Shown here: positions 8,643 to 19,485 of the stretch, piece after piece
Layout of the letters: each line of letters begins with the position of its first letter
Position numbering within the stretch: position 1 is the first letter of the stretch
NCBI RefSeq assembly: GCF_007197995.1
Contig: NZ_VKKH01000004.1
Location: 248,001 to 312,000, forward strand
From: Aliiglaciecola sp. M165
GTDB taxonomy: Bacteria; Pseudomonadota; Gammaproteobacteria; Enterobacterales; Alteromonadaceae
Length of the DNA: 64,000 nt
Direction of reading: 5' to 3'
Translations under genes and position numbers: made by a program
Notes under the pieces: generated by a model
Seen by the model: the letters and a program-made list of their open reading frames with translations, nothing else
Database searches by the model: none
What the model was told of the DNA's origin: nothing

Positions 8643-9173
8643 ATGAATGCAATGGTATTTTTAGTTAGCACCCTGTTTTCTCTATATTTGATGGTGGTGC
8701 TTTTGCGCGTCTGGTTACAATTGGCTCAGGCTGATTTTTACAACCAATTTAGCCAGTTTGTGGTGAAGGCGACTCACCCTATTGTTGGACCATTACGGCG
8801 CTTTATTCCTTCATTTGGACGATTAGATACAGCAACCTTAGTATTGGCTTTTGCAGTGGCTTTGCTGCGCACTTGGACTGTTTTGGCAATTCAGGGGTAT
8901 ATGTCTAGCGACATTGTAGATTTGCTTCTTATGGCCTTGTTTTTCTTGATTTCAGAGGCAATGCAGTTAGTATTCTGGGTATTGATCATCCGCGCTATCT
9001 TGAGCTGGGTTAGCCAAGGGCAAAACCCACTTGAGTATCTGTTGCATCAACTCACTGAACCACTGGTTGCACCAATTCGCAGAATAATACCGCCTATTGG
9101 CGGGTTGGATTTGTCACCGATGATTCTAATAATTGCTCTGATTTTTTTGATGAAACTGTTGGGTTTTCAATGA
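8643..9173 (+). CDS. yggT: YggT family integral membrane protein
   Basis: The 176-residue hydrophobic protein consists of two copies of the YggT repeat. Each has a transmembrane helix, an amphipathic WLQLAQADFYNQF / WVSQGQNPLEYLL stretch and the motif ThPiVgPLRRFIPsfGrLD / TEPLVAPIRRIIPPIGGLD, followed by another helix. Proteins of this family have been linked to osmotic tolerance and division-site functions in other bacteria, but the mechanism is unclear. It lies 15 nt after proC, the standard order. Confidence 0.92.
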   Translation: MNAMVFLVSTLFSLYLMVVLLRVWLQLAQADFYNQFSQFVVKATHPIVGPLRRFIPSFGRLDTATLVLAFAVALLRTWTVLAIQGYMSSDIVDLLLMALFFLISEAMQLVFWVLIIRAILSWVSQGQNPLEYLLHQLTEPLVAPIRRIIPPIGGLDLSPMILIIALIFLMKLLGFQ

Positions 9174-9206
9174 ACTTAATTGGTGCATTAGGGTTCGTTC
9201 AGTATT

Positions 9207-9656
9207 ATGAGTAAATACTTTAAAATAGAACATAAAATACTAGTTATAGTGTTTTTGTGGCTGGGTATGTGGTTATCCAGCCCTGCTTTTGCTGAGCAAA
9301 AACGGGTTTTGGGTGACTGGGAAGTGCACTATATCGCCTTCAACACTACGTTTTTAACGCCTGAAATCGCCCGAATCAACAGTATCCAACGTAGTCCCAA
9401 CAATACTTTAATTAATATTTCAGTGCTGGATCGCCGAACTAAAGAAGCCCAAGAATTGGAAATTACAGGGACAGCAAGAAATCTTTTAGGCACAACCACT
9501 AAACTGCAATTCAAACAAGTCAAAGAGGGCAAAGCGATTTATTACTTAGCACCTTTTTCTTTTGATGACGAAGAACATTATCGGTTTCAAATAGTAATGA
9601 AACAAGGCAGTAATAGCCAAACTTTGCGTTTCGAGCAAAAACTTTACAGGGAATAA
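9207..9656 (+). CDS. Secreted DUF4426 domain protein
   Basis: The 149-residue protein has a signal peptide (hydrophobic VIVFLWLGMWLSSPAFAE) and then one DUF4426 domain. That domain opens with LGDWEVHYIAFNTTFLTPEIAR and continues with ISVLDRRTKEAQELEITGTARNL in a beta-rich pattern. It is exported to the periplasm or beyond; no function is known. The gene is commonly found after yggT in this group and lies 33 nt downstream of it here. Confidence 0.82.
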   Translation: MSKYFKIEHKILVIVFLWLGMWLSSPAFAEQKRVLGDWEVHYIAFNTTFLTPEIARINSIQRSPNNTLINISVLDRRTKEAQELEITGTARNLLGTTTKLQFKQVKEGKAIYYLAPFSFDDEEHYRFQIVMKQGSNSQTLRFEQKLYRE

Positions 9657-9746
9657 TTATCGTTCACTTCATAGACTAAGGTTTAATTGATAAAGCGTCA
9701 CTAATGTACTAATTTTTAAGACGTATTTGTGAAAAGTAAGGTCGAG

Positions 9747-11030
9747 ATGTCAAAATCCGAGTCAGTGGTTAACCGCTCCAAACGGGCCACGCTAAAGAAA
9801 TTAACGTCAGGCAGTCTGGCTACTCTTGCTTTGGCTAAAGCACCTTATGTTTTTGCACGTAATAAGGTACAGCTTAAAATTCTGGGCACCCATGTGACGC
9901 TGCAAGAGGAGCTGCGTCAAAAAGCCATGGCTGACTTAGGAATCGATTTACTTTTTGAACCAAAAGGCAGTGCTGCGGTATTGCAAAAAGCCTCCATGGC
10001 GCCTAGTTCATTTGATTTATTTGAACAATGGTCAAATAGCATCAATGTGTTGTGGCGATCTGGTTCCATTCAACCTATCGAAAAAAAACGCATCAGCAAT
10101 TGGACTGAAATCAACGCTTTGACTAAAACAGGCAAAGTCGCCAAGGATGCAAAATTTGGCGCGGGTGATGCACCTTACAAATTATTGCACGTGCAAGAAG
10201 ACAATTCTCTGGGAATACCCCATACCGATAAAATAAGCTTCCTGCCTTATGTTCATAATGTCGATTCATTTGGCTACAACACCAACGTCATTCCTAAGGG
10301 CATCCCATATGAAACAGAGAGTTGGGGATGGCTGCTGGACGAAAAACACAGAGGCAAAGTTGGGATTGTCAATGCACCGACCATCGGACTCTTTGATTTG
10401 GCTTTGGCCGCCCAAGCCAATGGCGTTGTGACTTTTGGCGATATTGGCGCGATGACCAAACAAGAGTTGGATATCCTGTTTAATCATCTTATCGAGCTTA
10501 AGCAAAATAACCATTTCAGTGGTTTTTGGACCTCAGTACCCGAATCCGTTGATTTCATGCGAACTAATCGTGTGCATATTGAAAGTATGTTTTCACCTGC
10601 TGTGTCGGCACTAAACGGTCAAAATGTGCCCGTCACCTTTGCGGCCCCGAAAGAGGGTTATCGAGGTTGGCACGGCGTTATGTGCCTGTCTTCAGCAACT
10701 CAAGGCAGTAAAAAGGACGCAGCTTATGATTACATGAACTGGTGGTTGTCCGGTTGGCCGGGTGCATTCATTGCACGACAAGGTTATTACATTTCCAATC
10801 CGCAACGTTCAGCAAAATATTTAAGTAACGCTGAATGGGATTATTGGTATCAGGGTAAAGCCGCGGCAGAAGATTTGCGTGGCACCGATGGTAATATTTC
10901 AGTTAAAAAAGGTGACATCCGAACAGGTGGCAGTTACGAAAAACGTTTCAGTAATGTTGCAGTATGGAATACAGTGATGCCTATCTATGAATATAGTTTA
11001 CAAAAGTGGTACGAGTTCATTAGTACATAA
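9747..11030 (+). CDS. PotD-like extracellular solute-binding protein
   Basis: This is a periplasmic type II binding protein of about 427 residues. It carries an N-terminal KR-x-T-type signal (RSKRATLKKL), suggestive of Tat export, then a COG0687-like fold with the landmark DSFGYNTNVI, DEKHRGKVGI and a W-rich C-terminal lobe. The ATG at 9747 with AAGG five bases upstream was chosen over a GTG at 9729. There is no permease or ATPase gene next to it; the next gene, 19 nt on, is a hybrid histidine kinase. That arrangement recalls TorT/TorS and NspS/MbaA, where a binding protein serves as a sensor subunit. The ligand is unknown. Confidence 0.82.
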   Translation: MSKSESVVNRSKRATLKKLTSGSLATLALAKAPYVFARNKVQLKILGTHVTLQEELRQKAMADLGIDLLFEPKGSAAVLQKASMAPSSFDLFEQWSNSINVLWRSGSIQPIEKKRISNWTEINALTKTGKVAKDAKFGAGDAPYKLLHVQEDNSLGIPHTDKISFLPYVHNVDSFGYNTNVIPKGIPYETESWGWLLDEKHRGKVGIVNAPTIGLFDLALAAQANGVVTFGDIGAMTKQELDILFNHLIELKQNNHFSGFWTSVPESVDFMRTNRVHIESMFSPAVSALNGQNVPVTFAAPKEGYRGWHGVMCLSSATQGSKKDAAYDYMNWWLSGWPGAFIARQGYYISNPQRSAKYLSNAEWDYWYQGKAAAEDLRGTDGNISVKKGDIRTGGSYEKRFSNVAVWNTVMPIYEYSLQKWYEFIST

Positions 11031-11049
11031 TCACTGAGGCAAGGATTGA

Positions 11050-13758
11050 TTGTTCAGGTCACTTAAATTTCAGATTTCCATCGTGCTGTTCGCCATGGTA
11101 TTGCTCCTGGTCGCGCAAGGCTTCGTGTCGCGTGAAAATCAGCAAAGGTTCAATGACGGAATAGAGCTCTCCCAACGCACCGTTGAGCGGGTCAACATTG
11201 TTAGTGAATTGGAAAAGGACGTACTGGACCTGCAGCGCTTCGTTTTAATATTCAAGCAAACCGCTAGCAGTTCGGTACTGACACGATTTGATTCCATTTA
11301 CAACAAGGTAGTAAGTAACTTAGGGCTGTTGGAAGACTCGGTAGCCTTAGAACAGAATGTTGAAGCCTATCAAGACCTGGTCACTCGTATGCGCTCTCAT
11401 CTAGAAGATTACCGAAGTAATTTTGAGACCGTGGTAGAAGGACGTAGCCGCCAGGAAAATCTGTACCGAGATGGTATCGAGCTAGACATTCAAACTTTGG
11501 AAACTAAACTCAAAGACTATGAAAACAGTCATTTGCTAAACGAGCTAGAACGCACTGGACTTGCAACAGCGCGCTATCATCTTGCATCCTCTCAAGCAAA
11601 AGCACTTAATTTCTTAATCAGCCCAGATCCCGGAATTATAGAGCAATTTAAGCGGGAGCTAATCCTCACCCGTGAAGCATTGATACCATTATCTGGTGCC
11701 AATGGATTCGATCAGAGTATCGAGCAAGGACTATCAAAATTATCCGCTGATTTTTTACAATTGACCCAGGTCACCCGTGGCTATTTGTTTTTGGTCAATG
11801 TTGTCATGGCCGGCTCTGCTAACGAGTTTTTGTATTTAGCAAGAGAACTTAGTCAATTGGTAACAGACAATCAGCAACAAACCAAGGCAAGCGTTTTACA
11901 AAAAGCAAATGTTGCACAAGTTAATAACGATTTATTTGCTGGCATAAGTATCGCTCTGGCCTTGTTTGCTGCGTTGTTTTTTGTATACCGCGTAATGTTG
12001 CCCATTAACACCATGACAGAACTTTTTAATACGCTGGCAGATGGAAAAGACATTGAGCAAGTTCCCCTTACGGAGCGTAAAGATGAAATTGGTGAATTAG
12101 CTTCTGCGGCCAATGTTTTTCACGAGAAGAATCTGCAAACCACTGAGTTATTAGAAAACGCCAAACAACTCAATGTACAACAGGAAAAACTTAATAACGA
12201 CCTTGCCCTTTCGACACTAAAAGCAGAGCAAGCAACGGCGTCCAAAAGCATTTTTCTGGCCAATATGAGTCATGAAATACGCACCCCAATGAATGGGATA
12301 ATTGGCTTGATTGAAATTGTGCTTAAATCCGAATTGACGACCGAACAGCGTGAGAATTTGCGCAAAGTTGCCTTTTCATCACATATTTTGATGAGTTTAA
12401 TTAACGATATACTTGATTTTTCGAAGATTGAAGCAGGCAAGCTTGATATAGAAAATGTGCTGTTTTCGCCTAAATCATTGTTCGAAAATTTATTGTCAAA
12501 CATTTCGGTAAAAGCAAAAGAGAAGAACTTAAATATCCAGTTTATGGTCAATCCTGACTTGCCCGTGCAACTGATTGGCGATCCACTTAGGATCAGTCAA
12601 GTAATGCTCAATTTGTGCACCAACGCCGTTAAATTCACGCGAAATGGAACAGTTAAAATAGAAATCGACTTTGCATATACCAATACCCATTCGATAGATC
12701 TTAAAATGTCGGTAATCGATACCGGTATTGGCATGGATGAGCAACAACTGAACAACGTTTTTGCACCTTTTACTCAAGCTGATGGGTCGACAAGTCGTCA
12801 GTTTGGAGGTACTGGCCTTGGACTCTCGATAGTCAAACAGCTGGTTAATTTAATGCAAGGCTCAGTGGCTGTCGATTCTGAGGTTAACGTCGGGACCCGA
12901 TTTGACGTTTGTGTACCTATGAGGGTTGAAGACGACTCAGATAGAATCATGAATATGTCTATCGACAAACACCTCTGCTTTTATCGCATCAATGACTGCC
13001 AAGTAATAGCTAAACAATACCTCAAAGCAATCGATGCACATTACCAACAACTTGACGAGACATCCCTTGAGCAGTTTATCCTCGATGCGCCCTCAGATAG
13101 TATTCTTTTAATTGAAATTGATGAGTTGGAGACCCATAAAAAACTGCAAAAATCTATTGCCGACGCTGTGGCGAAAAACATTCATTTAGGATTAGTCACC
13201 AATACACAACCCAGTACGTTGCCTGCTTTGTTAGCACAAAAATATAAGATTCCGGTAATGGCGCACCCATACAGCCCTGCGCAATTCAAAGAATTTATCT
13301 ACCAAATATGCGATCTACAACTGACCGAGGATGAGTTGCATGAGTCGGCGTTTGAGTTAACCAATCATCAGCTTTCCGGGCACATTTTGCTTGTTGAGGA
13401 TAATGCCATTAATCAAGCCGTCGCAGGGGAAATGTTGAGACAAATGGGGCTTACCTTTGATGTCGCGGAAGATGGATTACAAGCGGTTACAAAAGTTGTT
13501 AATTCTCCGCATTACGACTTGATACTGATGGACATACAAATGCCCAACATGGACGGTTACGCAGCAACCAAAATGCTACGTGAAAGAGGTTTTGACGAGC
13601 TAATTATCTGTGGGTTATCGGCTAATGCAATGAAAAGCGACTTTAATAAGGCCTTCGAAGCGGGTATGAATGACTATATTACCAAGCCAATCAAACAAGT
13701 CTTGTTAGCTGAGATGTTGATGAAATATCTGCCCGAAAGAGCCGATGTCGAAACTTGA
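11050..13758 (+). CDS. TorS-like hybrid sensor histidine kinase/response regulator
   Basis: The protein has 902 residues. Transmembrane helix 1 is near residues 8-26, then a long helical periplasmic sensor region to about 295, helix 2 ([19 protein letters not shown], about 298-318), HAMP, and HisKA with [11 protein letters not shown] (His408). The ATPase domain has DTGIGM and [10 protein letters not shown] segment around 640-765 resembles a degenerate receiver, and the true receiver starts near 778 ([10 protein letters not shown]) with Asp828 in LMDIQMP. No Hpt domain is present, so relay may need a separate Hpt protein. The start is TTG at 11050 after AAGGA, a short spacing. It probably forms a sensing unit with the binding protein 19 nt upstream. 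Confidence 0.9.
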   Translation: MFRSLKFQISIVLFAMVLLLVAQGFVSRENQQRFNDGIELSQRTVERVNIVSELEKDVLDLQRFVLIFKQTASSSVLTRFDSIYNKVVSNLGLLEDSVALEQNVEAYQDLVTRMRSHLEDYRSNFETVVEGRSRQENLYRDGIELDIQTLETKLKDYENSHLLNELERTGLATARYHLASSQAKALNFLISPDPGIIEQFKRELILTREALIPLSGANGFDQSIEQGLSKLSADFLQLTQVTRGYLFLVNVVMAGSANEFLYLARELSQLVTDNQQQTKASVLQKANVAQVNNDLFAGISIALALFAALFFVYRVMLPINTMTELFNTLADGKDIEQVPLTERKDEIGELASAANVFHEKNLQTTELLENAKQLNVQQEKLNNDLALSTLKAEQATASKSIFLANMSHEIRTPMNGIIGLIEIVLKSELTTEQRENLRKVAFSSHILMSLINDILDFSKIEAGKLDIENVLFSPKSLFENLLSNISVKAKEKNLNIQFMVNPDLPVQLIGDPLRISQVMLNLCTNAVKFTRNGTVKIEIDFAYTNTHSIDLKMSVIDTGIGMDEQQLNNVFAPFTQADGSTSRQFGGTGLGLSIVKQLVNLMQGSVAVDSEVNVGTRFDVCVPMRVEDDSDRIMNMSIDKHLCFYRINDCQVIAKQYLKAIDAHYQQLDETSLEQFILDAPSDSILLIEIDELETHKKLQKSIADAVAKNIHLGLVTNTQPSTLPALLAQKYKIPVMAHPYSPAQFKEFIYQICDLQLTEDELHESAFELTNHQLSGHILLVEDNAINQAVAGEMLRQMGLTFDVAEDGLQAVTKVVNSPHYDLILMDIQMPNMDGYAATKMLRERGFDELIICGLSANAMKSDFNKAFEAGMNDYITKPIKQVLLAEMLMKYLPERADVET

Positions 13759-13831
13759 TAACACCACACAAACCCGCTCCCGATCAAGCCATTGTAATAC
13801 CTACTGGCGTCGCTTGTCCGATTTGGGTCGA

Positions 13832-15109
13832 CTAAATTTCTGACTTTACTCGTTGACCTACCTGCGCCTGTTCATCGATCGCAATACGCTTTTGTACTTC
13901 TCGCTGGATAGCATCAAATACTGATTGCATAGGGTATCCGTCAGCAACCATGTTATTGGCCAATTGGAAACTTCGAATTCCTGCACGCGTTGCAGGACCG
14001 ATGATTCCGTCGGCTTTGCCTACATCAAATCCTAAATAATTTAGTCCTTCTTGCAAAGACACCATGTCGCTAATTGGATAGTTCGGTAAATCGGGTAGTG
14101 CTTTGTACCACTGGGGTTTACCAACAATTCTATCCGCCAGGTAACCCACGGCAAGCGCGTAAGACTCCGAATTGTTCCAACGCATGATCACATCAAAGTT
14201 TGCATAAACCAAAAATGCAGGCCCGCTGGCACCGGTTGGCAGAATAAGTGAAGCACTAAGATCTGTATCAGATAGCGAACTGTCGTCGACTTTTTTAATC
14301 CCTAAGGCCGACCATTGGGCAAGTGTTTTTGTTCTGTCTTTGCCCGCATATGCATAATCGAACTCGTTAGGGATCGTAACTTCGCGTCCCCATCTGAATC
14401 CACTTTGCCAACCTAACTGGTTTAAGAAGTTAGCTGCAGATGTTAGCGCATCCTCCTCACTGTCCCAAAGGTCAACTTTGCCGTCGCCATCGCCGTCAAC
14501 AGCATAATTTATGTAAGCTGAAGGCATAAATTGTGTATGTCCCATGGCTCCCGCCCATGATCCTTGCATCTTGGTTTTAGTTAAAGATTCACGCTCCATC
14601 AGCCGAATAGCAATCAATAGCTCTTGGGTAAAGAACCGACTTCTTCTGGGATCACACGCCAGCGTAGCCAACGAATCAATAATAGGCATTTTACCCTTGT
14701 AGCTGCCAAAGTTTGTTTCCAGACCCCAGAATGACACAAGATAATGGGCTGGGATCCCATATTTTTGCGTTAGTTGGGCCAACAAAGCATTGTGCTTTTT
14801 GAGCATCTCTTTGCCTTTAGCAATACGCCAATCAGTGACCCGTTTATTTAAATATGCAGGAAAAGTTTGCACAAATTCAGGTTGGTTCCGATCGTACTCT
14901 AGAACTTTGTCTATTTTTCTGACATCACCCAAAGCAGCATCAACATATTTGGCGTCAATTCCAGATTCGAGTGCAGTTTGTTGAATGTTGGTTATACACT
15001 GTTCAAAGCTTAATGAGTGGGAAGCGTCCTGTGCACTAGCATGCATAACAGGACCAAAGGTTAGCGTCATTACAAGCACACACCAAGCTTGCATTGAGTG
15101 GTTCAACAT
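13832..15109 (-). CDS. Lytic murein transglycosylase, MltB-type with peptidoglycan-binding domain
   Basis: This 425-residue periplasmic enzyme has a signal peptide ending around HASA. Its SLT_2-type catalytic domain has the Glu in SFWGLETNFGSYKGKMP, along with WAGAMGHTQFMPSAY and DGDGDGKVDLW. A C-terminal PG_binding_1 domain follows (LQEGLNYLGFDVGKADGIIGPATRAGIRSFQ). The enzyme cleaves glycan strands to 1,6-anhydroMurNAc ends. The start ATG has AGGA five bases upstream. No lipobox is seen, so it is probably soluble, unlike classical MltB. It converges with the hybrid kinase gene. Confidence 0.92.
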   Translation of the reverse strand: MLNHSMQAWCVLVMTLTFGPVMHASAQDASHSLSFEQCITNIQQTALESGIDAKYVDAALGDVRKIDKVLEYDRNQPEFVQTFPAYLNKRVTDWRIAKGKEMLKKHNALLAQLTQKYGIPAHYLVSFWGLETNFGSYKGKMPIIDSLATLACDPRRSRFFTQELLIAIRLMERESLTKTKMQGSWAGAMGHTQFMPSAYINYAVDGDGDGKVDLWDSEEDALTSAANFLNQLGWQSGFRWGREVTIPNEFDYAYAGKDRTKTLAQWSALGIKKVDDSSLSDTDLSASLILPTGASGPAFLVYANFDVIMRWNNSESYALAVGYLADRIVGKPQWYKALPDLPNYPISDMVSLQEGLNYLGFDVGKADGIIGPATRAGIRSFQLANNMVADGYPMQSVFDAIQREVQKRIAIDEQAQVGQRVKSEI

Positions 15110-15208
15110 AACGTCCTCGGGTTCAGCGTTTCACCTAAGGTATAGGCGGTGAAACGGAATAATTATTCGCCCATCATACACGTTGAGTTTGTACTCAGAC
15201 AAGAATTG

Positions 15209-15982
15209 TTATTGCGCTGCGCGTTTAAAAACCAGTGTCGAAGCGTTACTTTCATCGCTGCAGAATCGATAGCCGTCTGAGCTAAAATCCTTCAATCCCT
15301 CGGGCGTATTAATTCGATTCTGAATAATATATTTTGCCATCATTCCTCGGGCTTTTTTTGCAAAAAAGCTAATAATTTTATATTGGCCGTTCTTTTCATC
15401 TTTAAACACAGGGGTCACTATTTTTGCATTTAAAGCATCTGCTTTTACAGACTTAAAGTATTCATTTGAAGCCAGATTGACCAAAACCTCAGCGTGTTGA
15501 TGTTGCAGCGCGTCGTTCAGACCTTCAGTAATGTGTTTTCCCCAAAATGCATAGAGATCTTTGCCGCGGCCATTTTTTAGTTTGGTCCCCATTTCCAAAC
15601 GATAAGGTTGCATCAAATCAAGAGGCTTTAACAAGCCATACAAACCGGACAAGATACGGAGTCTTTGTTGAGCAAAATCTAAATCTTCTTCGCTCAGTTT
15701 GTCAGCTTCAAGTCCTGCGTAAACATCCCCATTAAAGGCAAATAACGCTTGCTTAGCGTTTTCTTGATCAAAGGGAGTCGACCAACTAGAAAAGCGTGCA
15801 GCATTTAGACCCGCCAGTTTATCGCTGATCCCCATCAGGCTAGAAAGATCTGCCGGACTGAGTGTTTTACATTGGTCTACGAGTTCTTGTGCGTGCCCTA
15901 AGAAATCAGGTTGTGAAAAAGGCAGAGATTGAGTCGAGGATTCAAAATCTAGATTTTTGGCCGGAGATACAACTAAGAGCAT
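15209..15982 (-). CDS. yaaA: YaaA family peroxide stress protein
   Basis: The 257-residue protein begins [14 protein letters not shown], the hallmark of the YaaA/DUF328 family, with [48 protein letters not shown] and [14 protein letters not shown] later. In E. coli YaaA limits iron-dependent damage under peroxide stress and binds DNA. The gene is single and divergent from tal. In E. coli yaaA also lies close to talB and the thr operon, so the neighbourhood is partly conserved here. Confidence 0.95.
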   Translation of the reverse strand: MLLVVSPAKNLDFESSTQSLPFSQPDFLGHAQELVDQCKTLSPADLSSLMGISDKLAGLNAARFSSWSTPFDQENAKQALFAFNGDVYAGLEADKLSEEDLDFAQQRLRILSGLYGLLKPLDLMQPYRLEMGTKLKNGRGKDLYAFWGKHITEGLNDALQHQHAEVLVNLASNEYFKSVKADALNAKIVTPVFKDEKNGQYKIISFFAKKARGMMAKYIIQNRINTPEGLKDFSSDGYRFCSDESNASTLVFKRAAQ

Positions 15983-16390
15983 TTCTATTCCTATTAAGTA
16001 TTGGCTTTGTTCGGCAGGTTGAACACTGAATTTTGCCTAATGATGATAATGACAAATCAAGACTCACCGATTTGGCTTAGCTACATTGAATAAGGGTTAG
16101 TTATGTAAATTCAAGGTGTGTGGATCATCTAAATCTCTTTAAAGCTAGTTCCCACTAAAGATGGTATAGATTACATTGACCCGCATAAAAAATCTTTGAA
16201 GTTATAACTTAGTGTTATTTTTTCTGGTTTTGTCGGGTAGAAATTTGATAATCGGTTGAGTAGCCCTAGAAACCTTGAGCTAACCATATATACTCTATGC
16301 CCAAGTAAAAACTTAATGTCTGCATGGTAAATATATCAAGATACAAACTTGATAAATCAACTTGCTATGTTTTTTCACCAGAGGTTTTCA
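15983..16390. other. Intergenic region between divergent yaaA and tal
   Basis: No gene is seen in this 408-bp AT-rich stretch. It must hold the promoters of yaaA and of tal-pgi. I find an inverted repeat at 16334-16354 but no convincing -35/-10 pair. Confidence 0.6.
16334..16354. promoter_or_regulatory. Inverted repeat in the tal leader, possible operator
   Basis: TATCAAG and CTTGATA are exact 7-bp arms around a 7-base loop, 36 bp before the tal start. The form fits either a regulator binding site or a small mRNA hairpin. No matching regulator is recognised. Confidence 0.35.
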
Positions 16391-17350
16391 ATGACAAATC
16401 AATTAACTGCGCTAAGAGAAATCACCACTGTTGTTGCCGATACCGGCGATATCGAAGCTATCAAAAAATACCAACCTGTTGATGCGACAACGAATCCTTC
16501 GCTGTTACTCAAAGCGTCCGAATTACCACAGTACAAATCACTTATTGATGAGTCGGTTGCGTGGGCCAAACAACAGTCTAATGATCTAGCCCAGCAAATC
16601 GAAGATGCGGGTGACAAACTCGCTGTAAGTATTGGTAAAGAGATAGTGGATATTGTTCCTGGCAGAATTTCGACAGAAGTTGATGCACGTTTGTCATTTG
16701 ATACGCAAGGCAGTATTAAAAAAGCACAGAAACTCATTGAGCTGTATGCCCAAGCAGGCGTAAACAAAGACCGAGTTTTGATTAAATTGGCCTCCACTTG
16801 GGAGGGGATTCGCGCTGCAGAAGAACTAGAGAAGCAAGGTATCAACTGTAATCTCACTTTATTATTCAGTTTTGCCCAAGCTAGAGCTTGTGCTGAAGCC
16901 GGCGTATTTTTGATCTCTCCTTTTGTTGGCCGCATCCTCGATTGGTACAAAGCGAGTACCGGAAAAGATAGCTATCCTGCGGCGGAAGATCCTGGCGTTT
17001 TGTCGGTAAGTAAAATTTATCAGTACTACAAAGAACATGGTTACAAAACCGTTGTAATGGGTGCTAGCTTCAGAAACACCGGTGAGATCGTAGAATTAGC
17101 AGGCTGTGACAGACTAACCATTAGTCCCAATCTGTTAGAAGAATTATCGAACACACCTGGCGGTCTTGAAACCAAATTGATCGACCAGGGCGCGAGCAAA
17201 ACACCTGGGGATAAATTGACTGAAAGTCAATTTAGATGGGAACACAATGAAGACCCTATGGCCACAGAAAAACTAGCAGAAGGCATTCGAAACTTCGCCA
17301 AAGATCAAGACAAACTCGAAGTCATGCTGAAAAACTTATTGTCATCATAA
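16391..17350 (+). CDS. tal: Transaldolase
   Basis: This 319-residue TalB-type transaldolase moves a dihydroxyacetone unit between sugar phosphates in the pentose phosphate pathway. It has [14 protein letters not shown] near the N-terminus, the Schiff-base lysine Lys132 in [12 protein letters not shown], and the substrate-binding [18 protein letters not shown] and [12 protein letters not shown]. An earlier in-frame start at 16349 is rejected because the ATG at 16391 has AGAGG upstream and gives the normal N-terminus. It is 18 nt before pgi, forming a sugar phosphate operon. Confidence 0.97.
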   Translation: MTNQLTALREITTVVADTGDIEAIKKYQPVDATTNPSLLLKASELPQYKSLIDESVAWAKQQSNDLAQQIEDAGDKLAVSIGKEIVDIVPGRISTEVDARLSFDTQGSIKKAQKLIELYAQAGVNKDRVLIKLASTWEGIRAAEELEKQGINCNLTLLFSFAQARACAEAGVFLISPFVGRILDWYKASTGKDSYPAAEDPGVLSVSKIYQYYKEHGYKTVVMGASFRNTGEIVELAGCDRLTISPNLLEELSNTPGGLETKLIDQGASKTPGDKLTESQFRWEHNEDPMATEKLAEGIRNFAKDQDKLEVMLKNLLSS

Positions 17351-17368
17351 ATAGTCAGGATAAATGCC

Positions 17369-19015
17369 ATGTCTACATTGAGCCAGACCGAACAATGGAA
17401 GTCGTTAAACACACTTGCTGAAGGCCTAAATGGTCAACACATGCGCGATTGGTTTGAACAGGATCCGCAACGTGCCAAACGTTACAGCGTTAAAGCCTGT
17501 GGGATCTTTTTGGATTATTCGAAAAACCTGATTAATGAGTCGGTTCTCGACGCTTTGTTTGATCTTGCTGACAAACAAAACGTGTCTGGGAAACGCGACG
17601 GCATGTTTGCTGGCGAGATAATCAATCACACAGAAAAGCGTGCGGTGCTGCATACTGCATTGCGAAACTTTTCTGGGCAGCCGGTCTACGTTGATGGGCA
17701 AGATGTAATGCCTGAGGTGTTGGCTACTCAAGATAAAATACGTGATTTTGTGGCAAGCATTCATTCAGGTGACCATAAAGGGGCAACTGGCAAGGCAATC
17801 AAACATATCGTGAGTATTGGTATCGGTGGGTCATTTTTAGGTCCTAAAATTATGTCTGAGGCCCTAAAACCTTATTGGCATGACGGGATCACCGTGCACT
17901 ACGTGGCGAATGTAGACGGATGTCACATAACTGACGTGCTTGCGGCTTTGGATTATGAAGACACCTTGGTCGTCATGTCGTCCAAATCTTTTACCACTCA
18001 GGAAACCTTGCAAAACACCCTCACTGCTAAAGCATGGTTTTTGGAGCAAGGCGGAAGCCAAAGCGATATCGCCAAACATTTTGTGGCAGTATCGTCGAAT
18101 GTCAAAGCCGCGGTCGAATTTGGTATGGATGAGAACAACATCTTCCCTATGTGGGACTGGGTAGGCGGCAGATATTCATTGTGGTCGGCGATTGGCCTGC
18201 CCATCGCCCTTACTATCGGCTATGACAATTACCGCGCGATATTGCAAGGTGCCTACGAAATGGATTGTCATTTTAAGCAAGCGCCGATGAACGAGAACTT
18301 GCCAATGCTGATGGCCTTGTTAGGGGTTTGGTATACCAACTTTCATGCAGCACAAAGCCATGTACTTCTGCCCTATTACCATTATTTGCGGGGCTTCCCA
18401 GCCTACGTACAACAGCTAGATATGGAAAGTAATGGCAAACGTATTGCTAATCAGGCTGATGATATTGATTACGCTACAGGCCCAGTCATCTGGGGGAGCG
18501 AAGGCACAAACGGCCAACATTCGTTTCATCAATTGATCCACCAAGGCAAAGTGTTGATACCAGCAGACTTTATGTTGCCACTTAACGTGCCTAACAAAAA
18601 TGACACGCATCACAGTATGTTGGCGTCTAATTGTTTCGGTCAAACCCAAGCGCTGATGCAAGGGAAAACCTATGATGAATGTTATGCCGATCTTAAGGAT
18701 GCGAATATCGACAATGCAACTCGTCACTCGCTGGCCAAACACAAAACCATGCCGGGCAATAAACCCAGTAATACATTGTTATTTGATCGGTTAGATCCCA
18801 AAACCTTAGGTGCATTAGTTGCGTTGTATGAACACAAAGTATTTGTTCAAGGTGCTATTTGGGAGGTTAATTCATTCGATCAATGGGGCGTGGAGCTTGG
18901 CAAAGTGCTTGGTAATCAAGTGTTGGATAAAATCGTCGATTCCGAGTCGAACCTTGATTTCGATGCTTCGACCAACCAGCTTATTAGTGCATTTCGAAAC
19001 GCTAATTCGCAATAA
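17369..19015 (+). CDS. pgi: Glucose-6-phosphate isomerase
   Basis: The 548-residue enzyme interconverts glucose-6-phosphate and fructose-6-phosphate. It shows the two family signatures: [21 protein letters not shown], and near the end the [33 protein letters not shown] stretch. Also visible are [29 protein letters not shown] and [16 protein letters not shown]. Length is typical. An AGGA precedes the ATG. Transcription with tal links the oxidative pentose pathway and glycolysis. A palindromic repeat cluster begins right after the stop. Confidence 0.98.
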   Translation: MSTLSQTEQWKSLNTLAEGLNGQHMRDWFEQDPQRAKRYSVKACGIFLDYSKNLINESVLDALFDLADKQNVSGKRDGMFAGEIINHTEKRAVLHTALRNFSGQPVYVDGQDVMPEVLATQDKIRDFVASIHSGDHKGATGKAIKHIVSIGIGGSFLGPKIMSEALKPYWHDGITVHYVANVDGCHITDVLAALDYEDTLVVMSSKSFTTQETLQNTLTAKAWFLEQGGSQSDIAKHFVAVSSNVKAAVEFGMDENNIFPMWDWVGGRYSLWSAIGLPIALTIGYDNYRAILQGAYEMDCHFKQAPMNENLPMLMALLGVWYTNFHAAQSHVLLPYYHYLRGFPAYVQQLDMESNGKRIANQADDIDYATGPVIWGSEGTNGQHSFHQLIHQGKVLIPADFMLPLNVPNKNDTHHSMLASNCFGQTQALMQGKTYDECYADLKDANIDNATRHSLAKHKTMPGNKPSNTLLFDRLDPKTLGALVALYEHKVFVQGAIWEVNSFDQWGVELGKVLGNQVLDKIVDSESNLDFDASTNQLISAFRNANSQ

Positions 19016-19235
19016 GATCCCCGCACAGCGTGCGCCCACAAGAAACCGCGGAGAAGACGTTTAATAATACGTCATCTCCGAGCGCTTCCACCCTCGTCAT
19101 CTCCGAGTGCTTTCACCCACGTCATCTCCGAGCGCTTCCGCCCACGTCATCTCCGAGCGCTTTTGTCGGAGATCTCTTGGAGACTAATCAGATCCCCCAC
19201 TGCGTGCGCGCCAGAAGGGACCACAGTGATGACGT
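19016..19235. repeat. Dispersed palindromic repeat cluster: 25-bp half-units plus one full element
   Basis: Units of 25 bp begin GTCATCTCCGAG at 19071, 19096 and 19121. A fourth copy at 19146 runs on into a second arm, so that ATCTCCGA and TCGGAGAT pair around a 9-base loop. The last full element can be read from 19144 to 19235 with 7-bp ends ACGTCAT and ATGACGT. A related flank appears on both sides (CCGCACAGCGTGCGCCCACA at 19021, and CCCACTGCGTGCGCGCCAGA from 19196). The rest of the gap to 19485 holds no supported gene apart from the leader of the DUF3545 gene. Confidence 0.85.
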
Positions 19236-19485
19236 TTTTATCTGTATGCTCCGAAAACAATAACCTACGTCATACCTTGTGCATTTTTTAAGCAAATGTT
19301 TTATAGAGGTTTTTGGCCTGTGATCTAATGTCACCATTTCTTCATCATTTGTTAATAAAAAGTAAAAGTAAGTGTTTTATTTTGTTCAAGCCTATGGTAC
19401 ATACTGTACTTGCAACGACATTGGTCAGGAAAAACCAAGTCGATTGTCAGCCTTATTTGCGAAAAAATAAAAATGGAGACGTCAA

